Shown here one piece after another: positions 15,907-24,817 of a stretch of 42,361 nucleotides of DNA (its first letter is position 1; each line of letters begins with the position of its first letter). The notes under the pieces were generated by a model, which saw nothing but the letters and a program-made list of their open reading frames with translations, ran no database searches and was not told the DNA's origin. Source of the stretch: Candidatus Methanomethylicus mesodigestus. Lineage in GTDB: Archaea > Thermoproteota > Methanomethylicia > Methanomethylicales > Methanomethylicaceae. The stretch lies in NCBI GenBank assembly GCA_001717005.1, contig MAGS01000030.1, forward strand, positions 46,517 through 88,877, given 5' to 3'. Both the position numbers and the translations under genes were made by a program.

Positions 15907-17791
15907 AGTAATATTTTTGCCGGAGGGCAAGAGGGTCACGGTGCCTGAGGGAACGACACTCATGGCAGCCGCAATCAAAGGCGAGGTCGACATAGCAACA
16001 ATCTGCGGAGGCAAGTCATTCTGCGGCAAATGCCTTGTCGAGGTAATAGAGGGGGAACTCTCGCCCATCACGGATGTTGAGCTGAAGAGGATCCCCCCGG
16101 AGAAGGTCAAGAAGGGCTACAGGTTTGCTTGCCAGGCGCAGGTTAAGGGGAATGTTACCATAAGGGTTCCAGACCAGAGCAGGGTCGGAAGGCAACGCCT
16201 GGTGATAATGGGCAAGGAGCCCCCAATCAAGATCAGGAGCAACGTGGAGAAGGTTTACCTTGAGATGGATCCGCCAACGCTCCACGACACGGTTGCTGAT
16301 GACATCAGACTGTATGCCGCGCTTGGCTCAAAAGGCATCCTTAATGCGAGGCTGGATTACAGGACAGGGACGAAGATCACTGAGATGCTTAGGACCGCCA
16401 ACTGGAAATCGACGGCAGTGGTTCTCGGAGGAAAAGAGGTCATAGGGATCGAGGCGGGGGACACTCGAAAGAGGTCCTTCGGCGTAGCGGTCGACATTGG
16501 AACTACGAAGCTGGCGGTATTCATTGTCGACCTCATAGACGGCGGTATCGCCTTTGCAGACGGCATGATGAACCCGCAGATAAGGTTTGGCGAGGATGTG
16601 ATATCGCGCATCAACTACGCCGCCCAGGGTGAGAGAGAGCTTGGCGACGTGCAGAAAACAATAATCAATGGCATAAATGAGCTCATAGAGAAGGGCCTCG
16701 CGGAGACGGGAATTGACAGACGGGAGCTCTATGAGCTGGTCGCGGTGGGCAACACTGCGATGCACCACCTCTTTGTGGGGGTCGACACGAAGAGCCTTGG
16801 TCTATCGCCATACCCGGCTGGATTGGGCAGGGCATATGACATCAAGGCGAGGGACATGGAAATAGCTATCAACCAGTCAGGCAACGTCCACGTCCTTCCG
16901 AACATCGCCGGATTTGTGGGAGCGGATGCCATAGCCGATGCGCTTGCTTGCAGGCTGCATGAGAAGGAGAAGCTGACATTACTGATGGATGTCGGAACGA
17001 ACACAGAGGTCATGCTCGGGAGCAGGGATGGCATATGGTCCTGCTCGACGGCTTCTGGTCCTGCGTTCGAAGGGGCGCACATAAAGAACGGCATGCGTGC
17101 CGCAAGTGGGGCAGTGGAGAAGGTAAGGATTGCCGACGATGAGGTGAGCTGCAAGACGATTGACGACGACAAGGCAAGGGGCATCTGCGGCTCGGGGATA
17201 ATCGATGCTTTAGCGGAGATGCTCAAGTGCGGAGCCCTCGACACCTCCGGGAAGCTCGTAGAGGGGCACAAGGGCGTCAGAGTCACTCCGGCAGGAAAGG
17301 AGTATGTGCTTGTGCCGAAGGAGGAGACCTCGTCCGGAAAGGAGGATATTGTCGTTTCGCAGGACGATGTAAGGGAGATCCAGAAGGCGAAGGCGGCAAT
17401 GTTCGGCGGGTATATGACACTCATGAGGAAGAGCGGACATCCAACGACGGACCTTAACGAGATAATCATCGCGGGCGCCTTCGGCAACTACATTGACCCT
17501 GCCAGCGCCAGGATACTTGGCATGATACCCGAAGTACCGCTTGACCGCATATCGTTTACAGGAAATACCGCAGGATCCGGCGCAAGGATATGCCTGAAGT
17601 CGCTCGACATGAGGCGCGAGGCTACCGAGGTTGCAGATAAGATGAAATACATCGAATTGGCCGCTGAGCCGGTATTTATGGAAGAGTACATCAATGCGAT
17701 GTATATGCCGAACAGCAGGCTCAACATGTTCCCTGAGACCGTAGAGACGATTAAGGCACCCAAGGTGGTCAGAGTGTATGTCAGCAAATAG
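15899..17791 (+). CDS. RACo-like corrinoid activation protein: 2Fe-2S ferredoxin plus ASKHA ATPase (DUF4445)
   Basis: This protein is a reductive activator coupling ATP hydrolysis to low-potential electron transfer. Its relatives re-reduce Co(II) corrinoid methyltransferases. The N-terminal plant-type 2Fe-2S domain has the Cys-X5-Cys-X2-Cys pattern CGGKSFCGKC (about residues 36-45 from ATG) and a fourth Cys in FACQ (about 78). A middle linker domain follows. The ASKHA-type domain holds VAVDIGTTKLAVFIVD (about 198-213), VGNTAMHHLFVG, LMDVGTNTEVML, GICGSGIIDALAEML and IIAGAFGNYIDP. The track start is GTG 15893, but ATG 15899 has a better-placed GGAGAG and is preferred. It overlaps the upstream ATPase gene by 8 nt. 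The client here could be corrinoid protein or MCR itself. Confidence 0.88.
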   Translation: MFEVIFLPEGKRVTVPEGTTLMAAAIKGEVDIATICGGKSFCGKCLVEVIEGELSPITDVELKRIPPEKVKKGYRFACQAQVKGNVTIRVPDQSRVGRQRLVIMGKEPPIKIRSNVEKVYLEMDPPTLHDTVADDIRLYAALGSKGILNARLDYRTGTKITEMLRTANWKSTAVVLGGKEVIGIEAGDTRKRSFGVAVDIGTTKLAVFIVDLIDGGIAFADGMMNPQIRFGEDVISRINYAAQGERELGDVQKTIINGINELIEKGLAETGIDRRELYELVAVGNTAMHHLFVGVDTKSLGLSPYPAGLGRAYDIKARDMEIAINQSGNVHVLPNIAGFVGADAIADALACRLHEKEKLTLLMDVGTNTEVMLGSRDGIWSCSTASGPAFEGAHIKNGMRAASGAVEKVRIADDEVSCKTIDDDKARGICGSGIIDALAEMLKCGALDTSGKLVEGHKGVRVTPAGKEYVLVPKEETSSGKEDIVVSQDDVREIQKAKAAMFGGYMTLMRKSGHPTTDLNEIIIAGAFGNYIDPASARILGMIPEVPLDRISFTGNTAGSGARICLKSLDMRREATEVADKMKYIELAAEPVFMEEYINAMYMPNSRLNMFPETVETIKAPKVVRVYVSK

Positions 17792-18332
17792 TTCCAAAAT
17801 CGACATCAGAGAAGAGCTCGCCAGGATGCAAGGAATCCTGAAGACAGTTGAGCTGAACATGGAGGATCGGGCCGAGATTGAGAGACTCGAGAGCGAGGCC
17901 GAGAAAGGCGTCCTGATGGGATTATGCAGGGGAGTCAACGTCGGCGTGCGTGAGGCCCTGAGGAAGAGGCATTTGATCGGGGGGCTCTCAGATGGAACGA
18001 TGCAGTGGCCCCGTTGCTCTCTGATAAAGATGGTGTGCGGCTCTGAACTAGTGGGGGAAGAGGTCATCGACCCGTCAACGAGGGAAGGGTGCAAACAGAA
18101 GGGCGACATAGTTGTCGGCGAGATAGTCTTCTACAAGGACAAGATAGAGATAATGAGGAGCAAACATGACGAGATGAGGGTTCAGATATTGCCGCTCGAG
18201 ATGCCAGAGAGGTTCGGATCGTCTGCCGTCGTCGGGAGCCCCTCGCCTCCCACGGATATCTACATAAAAAGGAGGATGGGGCTAGACACAAAGGATCCGA
18301 AGCTTGGCACGATACTCGTTGGATTCGATTAG
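17778..18332 (+). CDS. unknown protein translationally coupled to the RACo-like gene
   Basis: I do not recognise this 184-residue protein. It starts with a charged helical part (IREELARMQGILKTVELNMEDR, about 10-31). A Cys-containing alpha/beta segment follows (LMGLCRGVNVGVREALRKRHL; MQWPRCSLIKMVCG; STREGCKQKGDIVVGE), with four cysteines spaced so that a cluster or metal site is conceivable but not proven. It ends in a strand-rich region. Its start lies 14 nt inside the end of the RACo-like gene, so the two are coupled and probably work together. It is the last gene of the mmp3 operon. Confidence 0.7.
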   Translation: MSANSSKIDIREELARMQGILKTVELNMEDRAEIERLESEAEKGVLMGLCRGVNVGVREALRKRHLIGGLSDGTMQWPRCSLIKMVCGSELVGEEVIDPSTREGCKQKGDIVVGEIVFYKDKIEIMRSKHDEMRVQILPLEMPERFGSSAVVGSPSPPTDIYIKRRMGLDTKDPKLGTILVGFD

Positions 18333-18396
18333 GAGCGGCCCCGTTGATTTTACCGAGATGCTGCCGTACCACATTGCCAGTGCATAGCACACCCAA

Positions 18397-18412
18397 TAAT
18401 CATATATAGTCA
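18397..18412 (+). promoter_or_regulatory. TATA-like promoter for the ACT-domain regulator
   Basis: AATCATATATAGTCAC lies about 25-35 nt before the GTG at 18435, the usual distance for an archaeal promoter giving a leaderless or short-leader transcript. No other gene begins nearby. Confidence 0.5.
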
Positions 18413-18434
18413 CTCACGTACAAAAATATACATA

Positions 18435-18947
18435 GTGGGAGCCATGTGGAAGGAGATCACGTCGTTCTTCGGATGCGCCCCTGCAAAGCTCAAGGTCGCC
18501 AGGCTGATGGTTGAGCTGGGATTCAGGATTGACGACGACCTCAAGATAGCCTGCGGCGAGGTCGAGATAACGGATTCCAGCATAGCCAGAGCTGCCAAGG
18601 TGGACAGGAGGGTCGTCAGGGAAACCGTGGATGACATTCTTCGCGATCCAAAGATGAAGAGGGTATTTACCGGGCTGAAACCGGCGGGGAGCTTCCTAAA
18701 GGATGTCGCTCCGACGTTTGGCTTCGGCGTAGTGGAGATCAGGGCGCGCCCGGATGCAGTCGGAGTGATCTCAAAGACGACGGAGATCATAGCAAAGGCG
18801 AACGTGGGCATAAGGCAGATACTTGCAGAGGACCCCGACGTGAATCCTGACCCTAAGTTGCTCATAATCACGGAGAGGCAGGTTCCGGGCGAAGTGGTTT
18901 CGGAACTTTTGAAGGTGCCCACGGTCACCAAGGTTTCGCTTAGTTGA
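18435..18947 (+). CDS. HTH plus ACT-domain regulator of amino acid metabolism (COG2150-like)
   Basis: This 170-residue DNA-binding regulator has an N-terminal HTH part (about 15-80, with VEITDSSIARAAKVDRRVVRETVDDIL as helix-turn-helix). A C-terminal ACT domain covers about 95-170 (VVEIRARPDAVGVISKTTEIIAKANVGIRQIL, then LLIITERQVPGEVV). ACT domains bind amino acids, so it probably senses one. GTG 18435 is the track start and ATG 18444 is equally possible. The gene is monocistronic, between the mmp3 operon and alba, with a TATA-like box upstream. Confidence 0.82.
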   Translation: MGAMWKEITSFFGCAPAKLKVARLMVELGFRIDDDLKIACGEVEITDSSIARAAKVDRRVVRETVDDILRDPKMKRVFTGLKPAGSFLKDVAPTFGFGVVEIRARPDAVGVISKTTEIIAKANVGIRQILAEDPDVNPDPKLLIITERQVPGEVVSELLKVPTVTKVSLS

Positions 18948-18986
18948 ATGAGCAGACGCGTGATCGCCCCGCCAGTCGAACAATGT

Positions 18987-19010
18987 GGTAAAAAATGGAA
19001 AAAAGGGGTT
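18987..19010 (-). terminator. T-rich terminator after alba
   Basis: On the minus strand the sequence just past the alba stop reads CCCCTTTTTTCCATTTTTTACC. Two T-runs of six without a strong hairpin are the usual archaeal terminator type. Confidence 0.6.
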
Positions 19011-19017
19011 TCTGAGA

Positions 19018-19326
19018 TCACTTCTTTGCCTTGTTCACTACCTTGATCTCGATTGTAGAAACGTTCCTTTCTGGTTCGCCTAGCTTTACTGTACCGATCG
19101 TCACTGATTCAGTGAATGCCTCGTCTCTCATGAGTTTCTTGGTCAACACTTCAGCAACGTCGACTGCAGAAGAAATAGACATACCCCTGGCCTTGATAGT
19201 TATGGAGTTGCTCTCCTTAAGCTGCATCAGCGCAGCTGTCGCATAGCTCATTGTTGGTTTCTTGCCGACCAGGATGACGTCCCTAGGCATTGCAGTGTTT
19301 ACAGGAGCTTTTACTTCTTCAGCCAC
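19018..19326 (-). CDS. albA: DNA/RNA-binding protein Alba
   Basis: Alba is an abundant dimeric chromatin and RNA-binding protein of archaea. Family features are DVILVGKKPTMSYATAALMQL with the conserved Lys-Pro surface loop, ITIKARGMSISSAVDVAEVL, and VTIGTVKLGEPERNVSTIEIKVV. The track starts at ATG 19347, but GTG 19326 has GGAGGTG six nt upstream (the SD would otherwise lie inside the coding region) and leads straight into the family's usual start, giving about 102 aa. A TATA-like TTTTTATCC lies further upstream. It is downstream of, but separated by a hairpin terminator from, trpB. Confidence 0.93.
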   Translation of the reverse strand: MAEEVKAPVNTAMPRDVILVGKKPTMSYATAALMQLKESNSITIKARGMSISSAVDVAEVLTKKLMRDEAFTESVTIGTVKLGEPERNVSTIEIKVVNKAKK

Positions 19327-19393
19327 ATTGTTCACCTCCGAAAGCAAAGTATTCGGGGATAAAAATAAGTCGCAACTGCCTTTTAAAGGTTTT

Positions 19394-19421
19394 AAAAAAG
19401 AGGGGTGCGCTTCATGCGCAC
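19394..19421 (-). terminator. hairpin terminator overlapping the trpB stop codon
   Basis: Read on the minus strand, GTGCGC-ATGAA-GCGCAC forms a perfect 6-bp stem with a 5-nt loop that includes the TGA stop. It is followed by CCCCTCTTTTTT. This is an intrinsic-terminator-like structure separating trpB from alba. Confidence 0.7.
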
Positions 19422-20776
19422 TTCATTACCCCTTGGAAGTCTATTGGTCCTGGAGGGCAATCGTTCAGCTTTCCCGCAAGGTATTCGCCGTAACCGCCCA
19501 AGTCAAGCAGCCCGTGTCCGCTCATGTTGAAGAGTATTACCTTCTTCTCGTTCTTCTTCCTGCACTCCTCTGCAACCCTCATTGCCACTAAGAGTGCGTG
19601 GGCGCTTTCCGGAGCGGGCAGTATGCCTTCCAGCCTGCAGAAGGTCTTGCCTGCCTCGAATACCTCGCACTGGTTGACGGAAACTGCCTTCACGACCTTG
19701 CTCTTGACCAGCGAGCTGAGCGATGGAGCCTTTCCGTGGTACCTGAGGCCGCCGGCGTGTATAGGAGGCGATACGAACTCGTGTCCGACGGTATACATGG
19801 GCAGAAGCGGAGTCAGGCCAGCGGTGTCGCCGAAATCGTAGGCGTATGTCCCCTTGGTAAAGGACGGGACAGCGCTCGGTTCGACGGCTATGAACTCCGA
19901 CTCCAGGGAACCCTTAAGCTTATCCTGTATGAAAGGATATGCGATCCCTCCGAAGTTACTGCCTCCGCCAACGCAGGCAATCACGTAGTCCGGCTTGCGG
20001 TCGATCAGATCCAGCTGCTTCTTCGCCTCCTGCCCAATAATTGTCTGATGAAGCAGGACGTGGTTCAGCACGGACCCCAGGGAGTACTTCGATAGCGGGT
20101 CATCCAACACAACCTCGATAGCCTCGCTTATGGCGACGCCTAGGCTGCCGGGATGGTCAGGGCGCTCTTTCAGGGTCTTCCGCCCGAATGTGGTTTCCTT
20201 GCTGGGTGATGCGAAGACCTCGGCCCCATACATCTCCATCAGCATGCGCCTGTAAGGCTTCTGGTCGTGCGATGCGCGCGTCATGAAGACTCTGCACTTC
20301 ATCTTGAAGAGGCTGCAGGAGAGAGCGAGAGCCGTTCCCCACTGCCCGGCGCCGGTTTCGGTTACTAGGCGCTGCGTGCCGTCAATCATGTTGTAGTATG
20401 CTTGGGCAACCGCGGTATTGCCTTTATGGCTTCCCAGCGGCGAGATGCCCTCATACTTGAAGTATATCTCCGCAGGGGTCTTGAGATATTCCTCCAGACG
20501 CTTCGCCCGAATTATTGGCGATGGCCTCGAGAGGTTGACGTATACGGACCGGATCTCCTCGGGTATCTTTATGAATCGCTCAGTAGACATCTCCTGAGCC
20601 AGCAGGCTCTTTGTGAATATCTTGCTGAGGGATTCAGGCCCAGCCGGAGCCTTGGTCTTCGGGTCCAGCGGCGGCGGACACGGTTCAGGCAGATCCGGCA
20701 TAATGTTATACCAATATTTCGGAATTTCATCGACTGGCAGGTCGATCCTTACGGCATTGGTGCCAAAGACAGTCAC
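19412..20776 (-). CDS. trpB: tryptophan synthase beta chain, TrpB2 type
   Basis: This PLP enzyme condenses indole with serine to tryptophan. The 454-residue length, the N-terminal extension ([14 protein letters not shown]) and sequence blocks fit the TrpB2 subgroup rather than the canonical TrpA-bound TrpB1. The PLP lysine is K118 in [30 protein letters not shown] and the phosphate-binding [10 protein letters not shown] are present, and the C-terminus has [13 protein letters not shown]. No trpA or other trp gene is adjacent, and standalone TrpB2 copies are thought to salvage indole or use another serine source. The start is GTG 20776 with AAGGTG upstream. A TATA-like GCTTAAATATG lies about 45 nt upstream. 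Confidence 0.93.
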   Translation of the reverse strand: MTVFGTNAVRIDLPVDEIPKYWYNIMPDLPEPCPPPLDPKTKAPAGPESLSKIFTKSLLAQEMSTERFIKIPEEIRSVYVNLSRPSPIIRAKRLEEYLKTPAEIYFKYEGISPLGSHKGNTAVAQAYYNMIDGTQRLVTETGAGQWGTALALSCSLFKMKCRVFMTRASHDQKPYRRMLMEMYGAEVFASPSKETTFGRKTLKERPDHPGSLGVAISEAIEVVLDDPLSKYSLGSVLNHVLLHQTIIGQEAKKQLDLIDRKPDYVIACVGGGSNFGGIAYPFIQDKLKGSLESEFIAVEPSAVPSFTKGTYAYDFGDTAGLTPLLPMYTVGHEFVSPPIHAGGLRYHGKAPSLSSLVKSKVVKAVSVNQCEVFEAGKTFCRLEGILPAPESAHALLVAMRVAEECRKKNEKKVILFNMSGHGLLDLGGYGEYLAGKLNDCPPGPIDFQGVMKCA

Positions 20777-20850
20777 CCATAATTTACACCTTAGACTAAA
20801 TTAGCAATAAGTCTGCATATTTAAGCATTTATGTATAAAAGTGTACAAAG

Positions 20851-21537
20851 TTAAGCATGTAGCGCCTTCGCAAAGTCGATCAGCACAGCCTTGGGGTCCT
20901 TGGCCTTTACGACGCCTGATGCGACCAGGACGCCCTCTGCGCCCAGCCTTATAGAGGAGGATACGTCCTCACCTGTCGTTATGCCAGCGCCGCACAGCGG
21001 CCGTACGTTCCTGCTGACGCTACGTATTGCCTTGACAGACTCGGAGATGACCTCGGGCTTGGCCTTCGAAACGGAGATACCACTGCCTATCAGCTCCGGT
21101 GGCTCGACGGCTATCATGTCCGGCTCCAACGCCGCAAGAGATTTGCCCACAAGCGACGAATTTGCGCACGTGCAGGTCAGGAGGCCCAGAGATCGGCACC
21201 TCTTGATCGTGTCTTCAATGATGTCTAAGCGAAGCCTGTGCTCCGAGTGGTTAACGAGGGCCCCGCACGCCCCGGCCTCTTTTACCGATTCAGGCGTGAC
21301 ATAGCCCGTATGCGACCCGGGCTTCTCTGCATCGACATGCTGCGCAAAGACGGGTATCCCGACCGCCGCGGTCACCCGCAGTATGTCAGCGGGCTGAAGT
21401 GCAACGGCTATTCTTGCGCCATACTCTTTGCTGACTTGCTCGGCATACCTCGCTATGGCAAGGGCATTTGCGCCTGTCGATTCAGAGTATGTCTTGAAAT
21501 TGACCATTATCAGAGGGTATTGGATGCTCAATCTCAT
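20851..21537 (-). CDS. tpiA: triosephosphate isomerase, archaeal type
   Basis: This enzyme interconverts glyceraldehyde-3-phosphate and dihydroxyacetone phosphate. The 228-residue length is the short archaeal form. It shows MVNFKTYSES (Asn-x-Lys, about 11-20), the catalytic His region FAQHVDAEKPGSHTGYV, NHSEHRLR (about 96-103), catalytic Glu in VEPPELIGSG (about 144-153), and the phosphate loops CGAGITTGED and GVLVASGVVKAKDP. It is read after the small membrane protein gene but separated from it by a hairpin terminator, so it likely has its own promoter. Confidence 0.95.
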   Translation of the reverse strand: MRLSIQYPLIMVNFKTYSESTGANALAIARYAEQVSKEYGARIAVALQPADILRVTAAVGIPVFAQHVDAEKPGSHTGYVTPESVKEAGACGALVNHSEHRLRLDIIEDTIKRCRSLGLLTCTCANSSLVGKSLAALEPDMIAVEPPELIGSGISVSKAKPEVISESVKAIRSVSRNVRPLCGAGITTGEDVSSSIRLGAEGVLVASGVVKAKDPKAVLIDFAKALHA

Positions 21538-21642
21538 TCACCTGTAATCGGGCCACGATCGGAATGGCACAGTCGTTTCCAGATCCGGCCACAAGATGTA
21601 GAGGAGTATGGAATACGGATGATTTAACCATATTGATTTATC

Positions 21643-21667
21643 AAAAAAGGTAGGGCATGGTGCCCTA
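21643..21667 (-). terminator. hairpin terminator after the small membrane protein
   Basis: Read on the minus strand, TAGGGCA-CCA-TGCCCTA is a perfect 7-bp stem with a 3-nt loop, 14 nt past the stop of the membrane protein gene. It is followed by CCTTTTTTGAT. This is the layout of an intrinsic terminator. Confidence 0.7.
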
Positions 21668-21680
21668 GAAATCAAGAACG

Positions 21681-21992
21681 CTACTTCTGCTCTTGTGGTG
21701 GCGGAGGGGGGGTCGACGCGCCTTTGTTCTCCGCGCCCTCAGAGAACTCAGGTATGTCCTCAAGAGGTTTCGGAGGCGGCGTTGTTGCCATAGTGTAGCC
21801 GATCCAGCCCGCTATTGCCAAGACGCCCAAAACGAGAATTGCCACAGGCAGAATGAACATCCAATATCTGAGCGGATAATCTCCAATGACCATATCCCAA
21901 GGCGAGAAGAACAGCGCCCATATGTAGACGATTACGAGAATGATGGCAATGCCTAGAATTCCGGCGCCCATCGTCTGATCCTTTGATGCCAT
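21681..21992 (-). CDS. small membrane protein with two transmembrane helices
   Basis: This 103-residue protein has a short charged N-terminus and hydrophobic segments at about 9-28 (GAGILGIAIILVIVYIWALFF) and 43-66 (WMFILPVAILVLGVLAIAGWI). A Pro/Glu-rich cytoplasmic or external tail ends in a proline run. I do not recognise a characterised family. It is divergent from nadE across an AT-rich promoter region and ends at a clear hairpin terminator, so it is probably a real single-gene unit. Confidence 0.78.
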   Translation of the reverse strand: MASKDQTMGAGILGIAIILVIVYIWALFFSPWDMVIGDYPLRYWMFILPVAILVLGVLAIAGWIGYTMATTPPPKPLEDIPEFSEGAENKGASTPPPPPQEQK

Positions 21993-22035
21993 AAACGATA
22001 CACCCTGTCTTATCAGTTGAAGCTATTTATGGATT

Positions 22036-22052
22036 TAAGCTTTTATATACTC
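22036..22052 (+). promoter_or_regulatory. TATA box for nadE
   Basis: AAGCTTTTATATACTCA places TTTATATA about 25-30 nt before the nadE ATG at 22073, at the usual archaeal spacing. A second AT stretch on the other strand serves the divergent membrane-protein gene. Confidence 0.6.
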
Positions 22053-22072
22053 ATCGATATGGTATTCCTAGG

Positions 22073-22864
22073 ATGGTTACATTGAACGTTGCTGCGGTCC
22101 CTTCCATCAACTGTGACGACGTTGAGAGGAAGATCACCAGGTTCTTGAGGCGCGAGGCGGGGAAGAGAGGGGTCGTGCTTGGGCTGAGCGGCGGCATCGA
22201 CTCGGCAACTGTTGCGGCGCTTGCGGTAGAGGCGCTGGGCAAGCAGAAAGTGCTTGCGCTTATAATGCCTGAAGACGGATCCACCCCCAGCGAGGATAGC
22301 GATGACGCAATCAGCTATGCGGAGGAGCTGGGCATAAGTTACAGGATCGTGAACATAACGGATGCCACCAGATGCATAATCTCGTCTGTAGCGAACGGAG
22401 AGGGCAAGGTTGCAGAGGGCAACATCAAGGCCAGGATCAGGATGCTGACGCTGTACTATTTTGCCAACACGGAAGGCAGGATCGTCGTCGGGAGCGGCGA
22501 CAGGAGCGAGCTGTTGATAGGGTATTTCACGAAATACGGAGATGGAGGAGCTGACGTGTTCCCGATCGGCGGGCTTTACAAAACGCAGGTCAGGCAACTT
22601 GCCAAATGCATCGGCATCCCAAGCAGGATAATATCAAAGAAGAGTAGCCCCTGCCTCTGGGACGGCCAGACGGCAGAGGGGGAACTCGGAATAAACTACG
22701 ATCAGCTCGACCTTATACTGCACATGATGGTGGATAGGAAGATGAAAAGAGAGGAGATGGCAGGCCGCCTTGGAGAGGGCGGGGAGGCGCTGGTCGACAA
22801 GGTCAGAGAAAGGATAAACAGCAATGCCCACAAATTGAGATTTCCCCCGATACCCAAGATTTGA
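22073..22864 (+). CDS. nadE: NAD synthetase, ammonia-dependent
   Basis: This enzyme makes NAD from deamido-NAD, ATP and ammonia. The 263-residue length without a glutaminase domain indicates the NH3-dependent form. The ATP pyrophosphatase P-loop is SGGIDS at residues 39-44. Downstream blocks are ALIMPEDGSTPSEDSDDA, VAEGNIKARIRMLTLYYFAN, GSGDRSELLIGYFTKYGDGGADVFPIGGLYK, and the C-terminal SSPCLWDGQTAEGELG. All match the family. It is followed after 15 nt by a nuclease-like gene that may be cotranscribed. Confidence 0.95.
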   Translation: MVTLNVAAVPSINCDDVERKITRFLRREAGKRGVVLGLSGGIDSATVAALAVEALGKQKVLALIMPEDGSTPSEDSDDAISYAEELGISYRIVNITDATRCIISSVANGEGKVAEGNIKARIRMLTLYYFANTEGRIVVGSGDRSELLIGYFTKYGDGGADVFPIGGLYKTQVRQLAKCIGIPSRIISKKSSPCLWDGQTAEGELGINYDQLDLILHMMVDRKMKREEMAGRLGEGGEALVDKVRERINSNAHKLRFPPIPKI

Positions 22865-22879
22865 GAGGCACATGCAGGC

Positions 22880-23413
22880 ATGCCGAGCCCATCTTTGGAC
22901 GACCTAGAATCGATGCTGAGAGAGGGAGAGGGCATCGAGAGCATCGTCAAGGATATGACTTGGCAGGATTTCGAGGGCATCGTTTCCGAGATCTTCTCAG
23001 CCAACGGGTTCAGGACCTTCCGGAACTTTAGGTTCTCATCGAAGAAGAAGAGGTACGAGATAGATGTGGTAGCGGTGGCACCGCCGAGGATAATTCTTAC
23101 GGACTGCAAGCATTGGAGCGTAAGGCAGGGCAAATCAACGGGGCTTAGGGCAGCGGCGGAGGGGCAGGGTCGGAGGGCGGAGGAATTTGCTTCCAAGATG
23201 CAGGAATTTGGAATGCTGGGGGTCGAGAGATGGAAGAGGGCAGCCATAATACCCGTTGTGGTCACCCTCTATCAGGAGTCCGTCATCGAGAGCAATGGGA
23301 CGTTCGTGGTGCCGGTCTTCAAGCTTAACAGCTACATAGAGGAGGTAAGAAGCGGCTTGTGCGACGGCAAAGAGGTCAGAGCCCGCCGTATTGACGAGTG
23401 GCAGAATCAATAG
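22880..23413 (+). CDS. PD-(D/E)XK (Mrr-like) nuclease-fold protein
   Basis: This 177-residue protein has a restriction-endonuclease-like core: MTWQDFEGIVSEIFSANGF (helix with Glu, about 32-50), then RYEIDVVAVAPPRIILTDCKHW (about 68-89), which provides the Asp and Asp-x-Lys of the PD-(D/E)XK site. A Gln/Glu helix follows. The set of visible catalytic residues is intact, so it could be an active DNase. No methyltransferase or specificity gene is nearby, so it is not an evident restriction system. A DNA repair or chromosome maintenance role is possible. It lies 15 nt after nadE and overlaps the 3' end of thiDN tail to tail. Confidence 0.8.
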   Translation: MPSPSLDDLESMLREGEGIESIVKDMTWQDFEGIVSEIFSANGFRTFRNFRFSSKKKRYEIDVVAVAPPRIILTDCKHWSVRQGKSTGLRAAAEGQGRRAEEFASKMQEFGMLGVERWKRAAIIPVVVTLYQESVIESNGTFVVPVFKLNSYIEEVRSGLCDGKEVRARRIDEWQNQ

Positions 23414-24798
23414 GGAGTGGCGGGTCCGCGCCCCAGCATCTGCCGGACTATCGAGATGGCTTTCATCGAGACCTCAACGGAGTCCTTGCCCAGTATATTA
23501 AGCATGGGCTCCTTGCCCAAGTCCCCCTTGTGGAAGATCACATCAGGCACCTTACCCGCGGCATTTATCGCGGCGGTCACCCCCCATGGGATGGAGGCGC
23601 CCTCGGTCCGCTTGACATCGTCTGGCTCCTTGGAACGGTCATAGGAGGATACAGTGAAGCCGGTCCTAAGGCAGGCATCCAGTATGGAGTCGGAATATCT
23701 TATGTTCATTGCGGATCTGATGCGCGGATCGAAGGACATCGCGGTCAGTATGACCTTAGCAACATGACTGGAGGCGCCGAAATGGGGGCAGGCGCTCGCC
23801 TTCAGGTGGGAGCCCAACTTGACCATCCTGCCCGGGATTGCGCAGACATCATCAGGGACGCGGGCATACTGCATAGGCAGAGCCATCCCTATGTTTATCT
23901 GACACTCGGGGCAGAGCAGTGAAAGGCCATCGGTGGACTCAAGTATGGCGAGGGCGTCGCTCATGTTTGAGAGCACGCGGTACTTCTCGGCATCAATCTC
24001 AATATTGCTCATGGGGTTGGCGGGGCCGACGCCGCCACCAATCCGGATGCCGTAGAGTATGGCATTTGATACAAACGCCTTTGCACCAAGCACGGACTCC
24101 TCCAGAGAGTGTCCTTTTGAGAGCAGTGCAGTCATCGCTGCAGAGAATGTGCAGCCGGTCCCGTGCGTAGAAGCCGATGTGATCCTCGAACCGCCGTACT
24201 GCCTTATCGTCCCATCTCCGGTGATGAGCAGATCGATGGGAGGGCCGCTGAGATGGCCTCCCTTGATTATAACCGCCTTTGGGCCCAGCTTCAGGATGGC
24301 CTTGCCAGCAACAATCGCATCATCAATATCGTCGATAGCCATACCTGAAAGTGCCTCGGCCTCGTCGACGTTGGGAGTGACCGCTTCTGCAAGTGGGAGC
24401 AGCTGCAACTTGAGGTTTCGGAGTGCATCCTGCTTCAAAAGCGGCGCACCGGACTTTGCTATCATTACAGGGTCCACAACGAGGTGCAGCCTGTGATCCG
24501 AGATTGCGCGGGAGACGGCTTCAACTATCGATGGGGAGGATAGCATGCCTGTCTTTGCATACTTAACGCCGAAGTCGGTGACTACTGCGTCGATTTGGCT
24601 GCGGACGATCTCCGGAGAGACCTCGCTCACCGCGCTGACGCCCATTGTATTTTGGGCGGTTACGGCGGTGATTGCGACGACCCCATGAACTCCCAAGGCA
24701 GCGAATGTCTTGAGGTCTGCCTCTATGCCTGCGCCTCCGCCTGAGTCGGACCCAGCGATGGTCAGCGCGACAGGAATGTTGCTCAAGGATGTCCCCAT
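23407..24798 (-). CDS. thiDN: bifunctional HMP(-P) kinase / thiamine-phosphate synthase ThiDN
   Basis: This two-domain thiamine enzyme has an N-terminal ThiD kinase (about 8-260) that phosphorylates hydroxymethylpyrimidine twice. It shows [26 protein letters not shown] and the late [20 protein letters not shown] anion-hole motif. The C-terminal ThiN domain (about 275-463) joins HMP-PP and thiazole phosphate, with [23 protein letters not shown] and [11 protein letters not shown]. The 463-aa length is typical. The start is ATG 24798, with a TATA-like AAATAAAA about 20-28 nt upstream on the minus strand. It is divergent from the thiR-type regulator, which carries the same ThiN fold. Confidence 0.93.
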   Translation of the reverse strand: MGTSLSNIPVALTIAGSDSGGGAGIEADLKTFAALGVHGVVAITAVTAQNTMGVSAVSEVSPEIVRSQIDAVVTDFGVKYAKTGMLSSPSIVEAVSRAISDHRLHLVVDPVMIAKSGAPLLKQDALRNLKLQLLPLAEAVTPNVDEAEALSGMAIDDIDDAIVAGKAILKLGPKAVIIKGGHLSGPPIDLLITGDGTIRQYGGSRITSASTHGTGCTFSAAMTALLSKGHSLEESVLGAKAFVSNAILYGIRIGGGVGPANPMSNIEIDAEKYRVLSNMSDALAILESTDGLSLLCPECQINIGMALPMQYARVPDDVCAIPGRMVKLGSHLKASACPHFGASSHVAKVILTAMSFDPRIRSAMNIRYSDSILDACLRTGFTVSSYDRSKEPDDVKRTEGASIPWGVTAAINAAGKVPDVIFHKGDLGKEPMLNILGKDSVEVSMKAISIVRQMLGRGPATPY

Positions 24799-24817
24799 GA
24801 GTTTTAGGCAGTCTTTT

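Noticed and set aside
17210-18109. 299-aa minus-strand ORF
   Set aside because: It lies antisense across the end of the RACo-like gene and the following gene, with Ser/Pro/Arg-rich low-complexity translation and no motif.
23398-23922. 174-aa plus-strand ORF
   Set aside because: Antisense to thiDN, which has complete ThiD and ThiN motifs.
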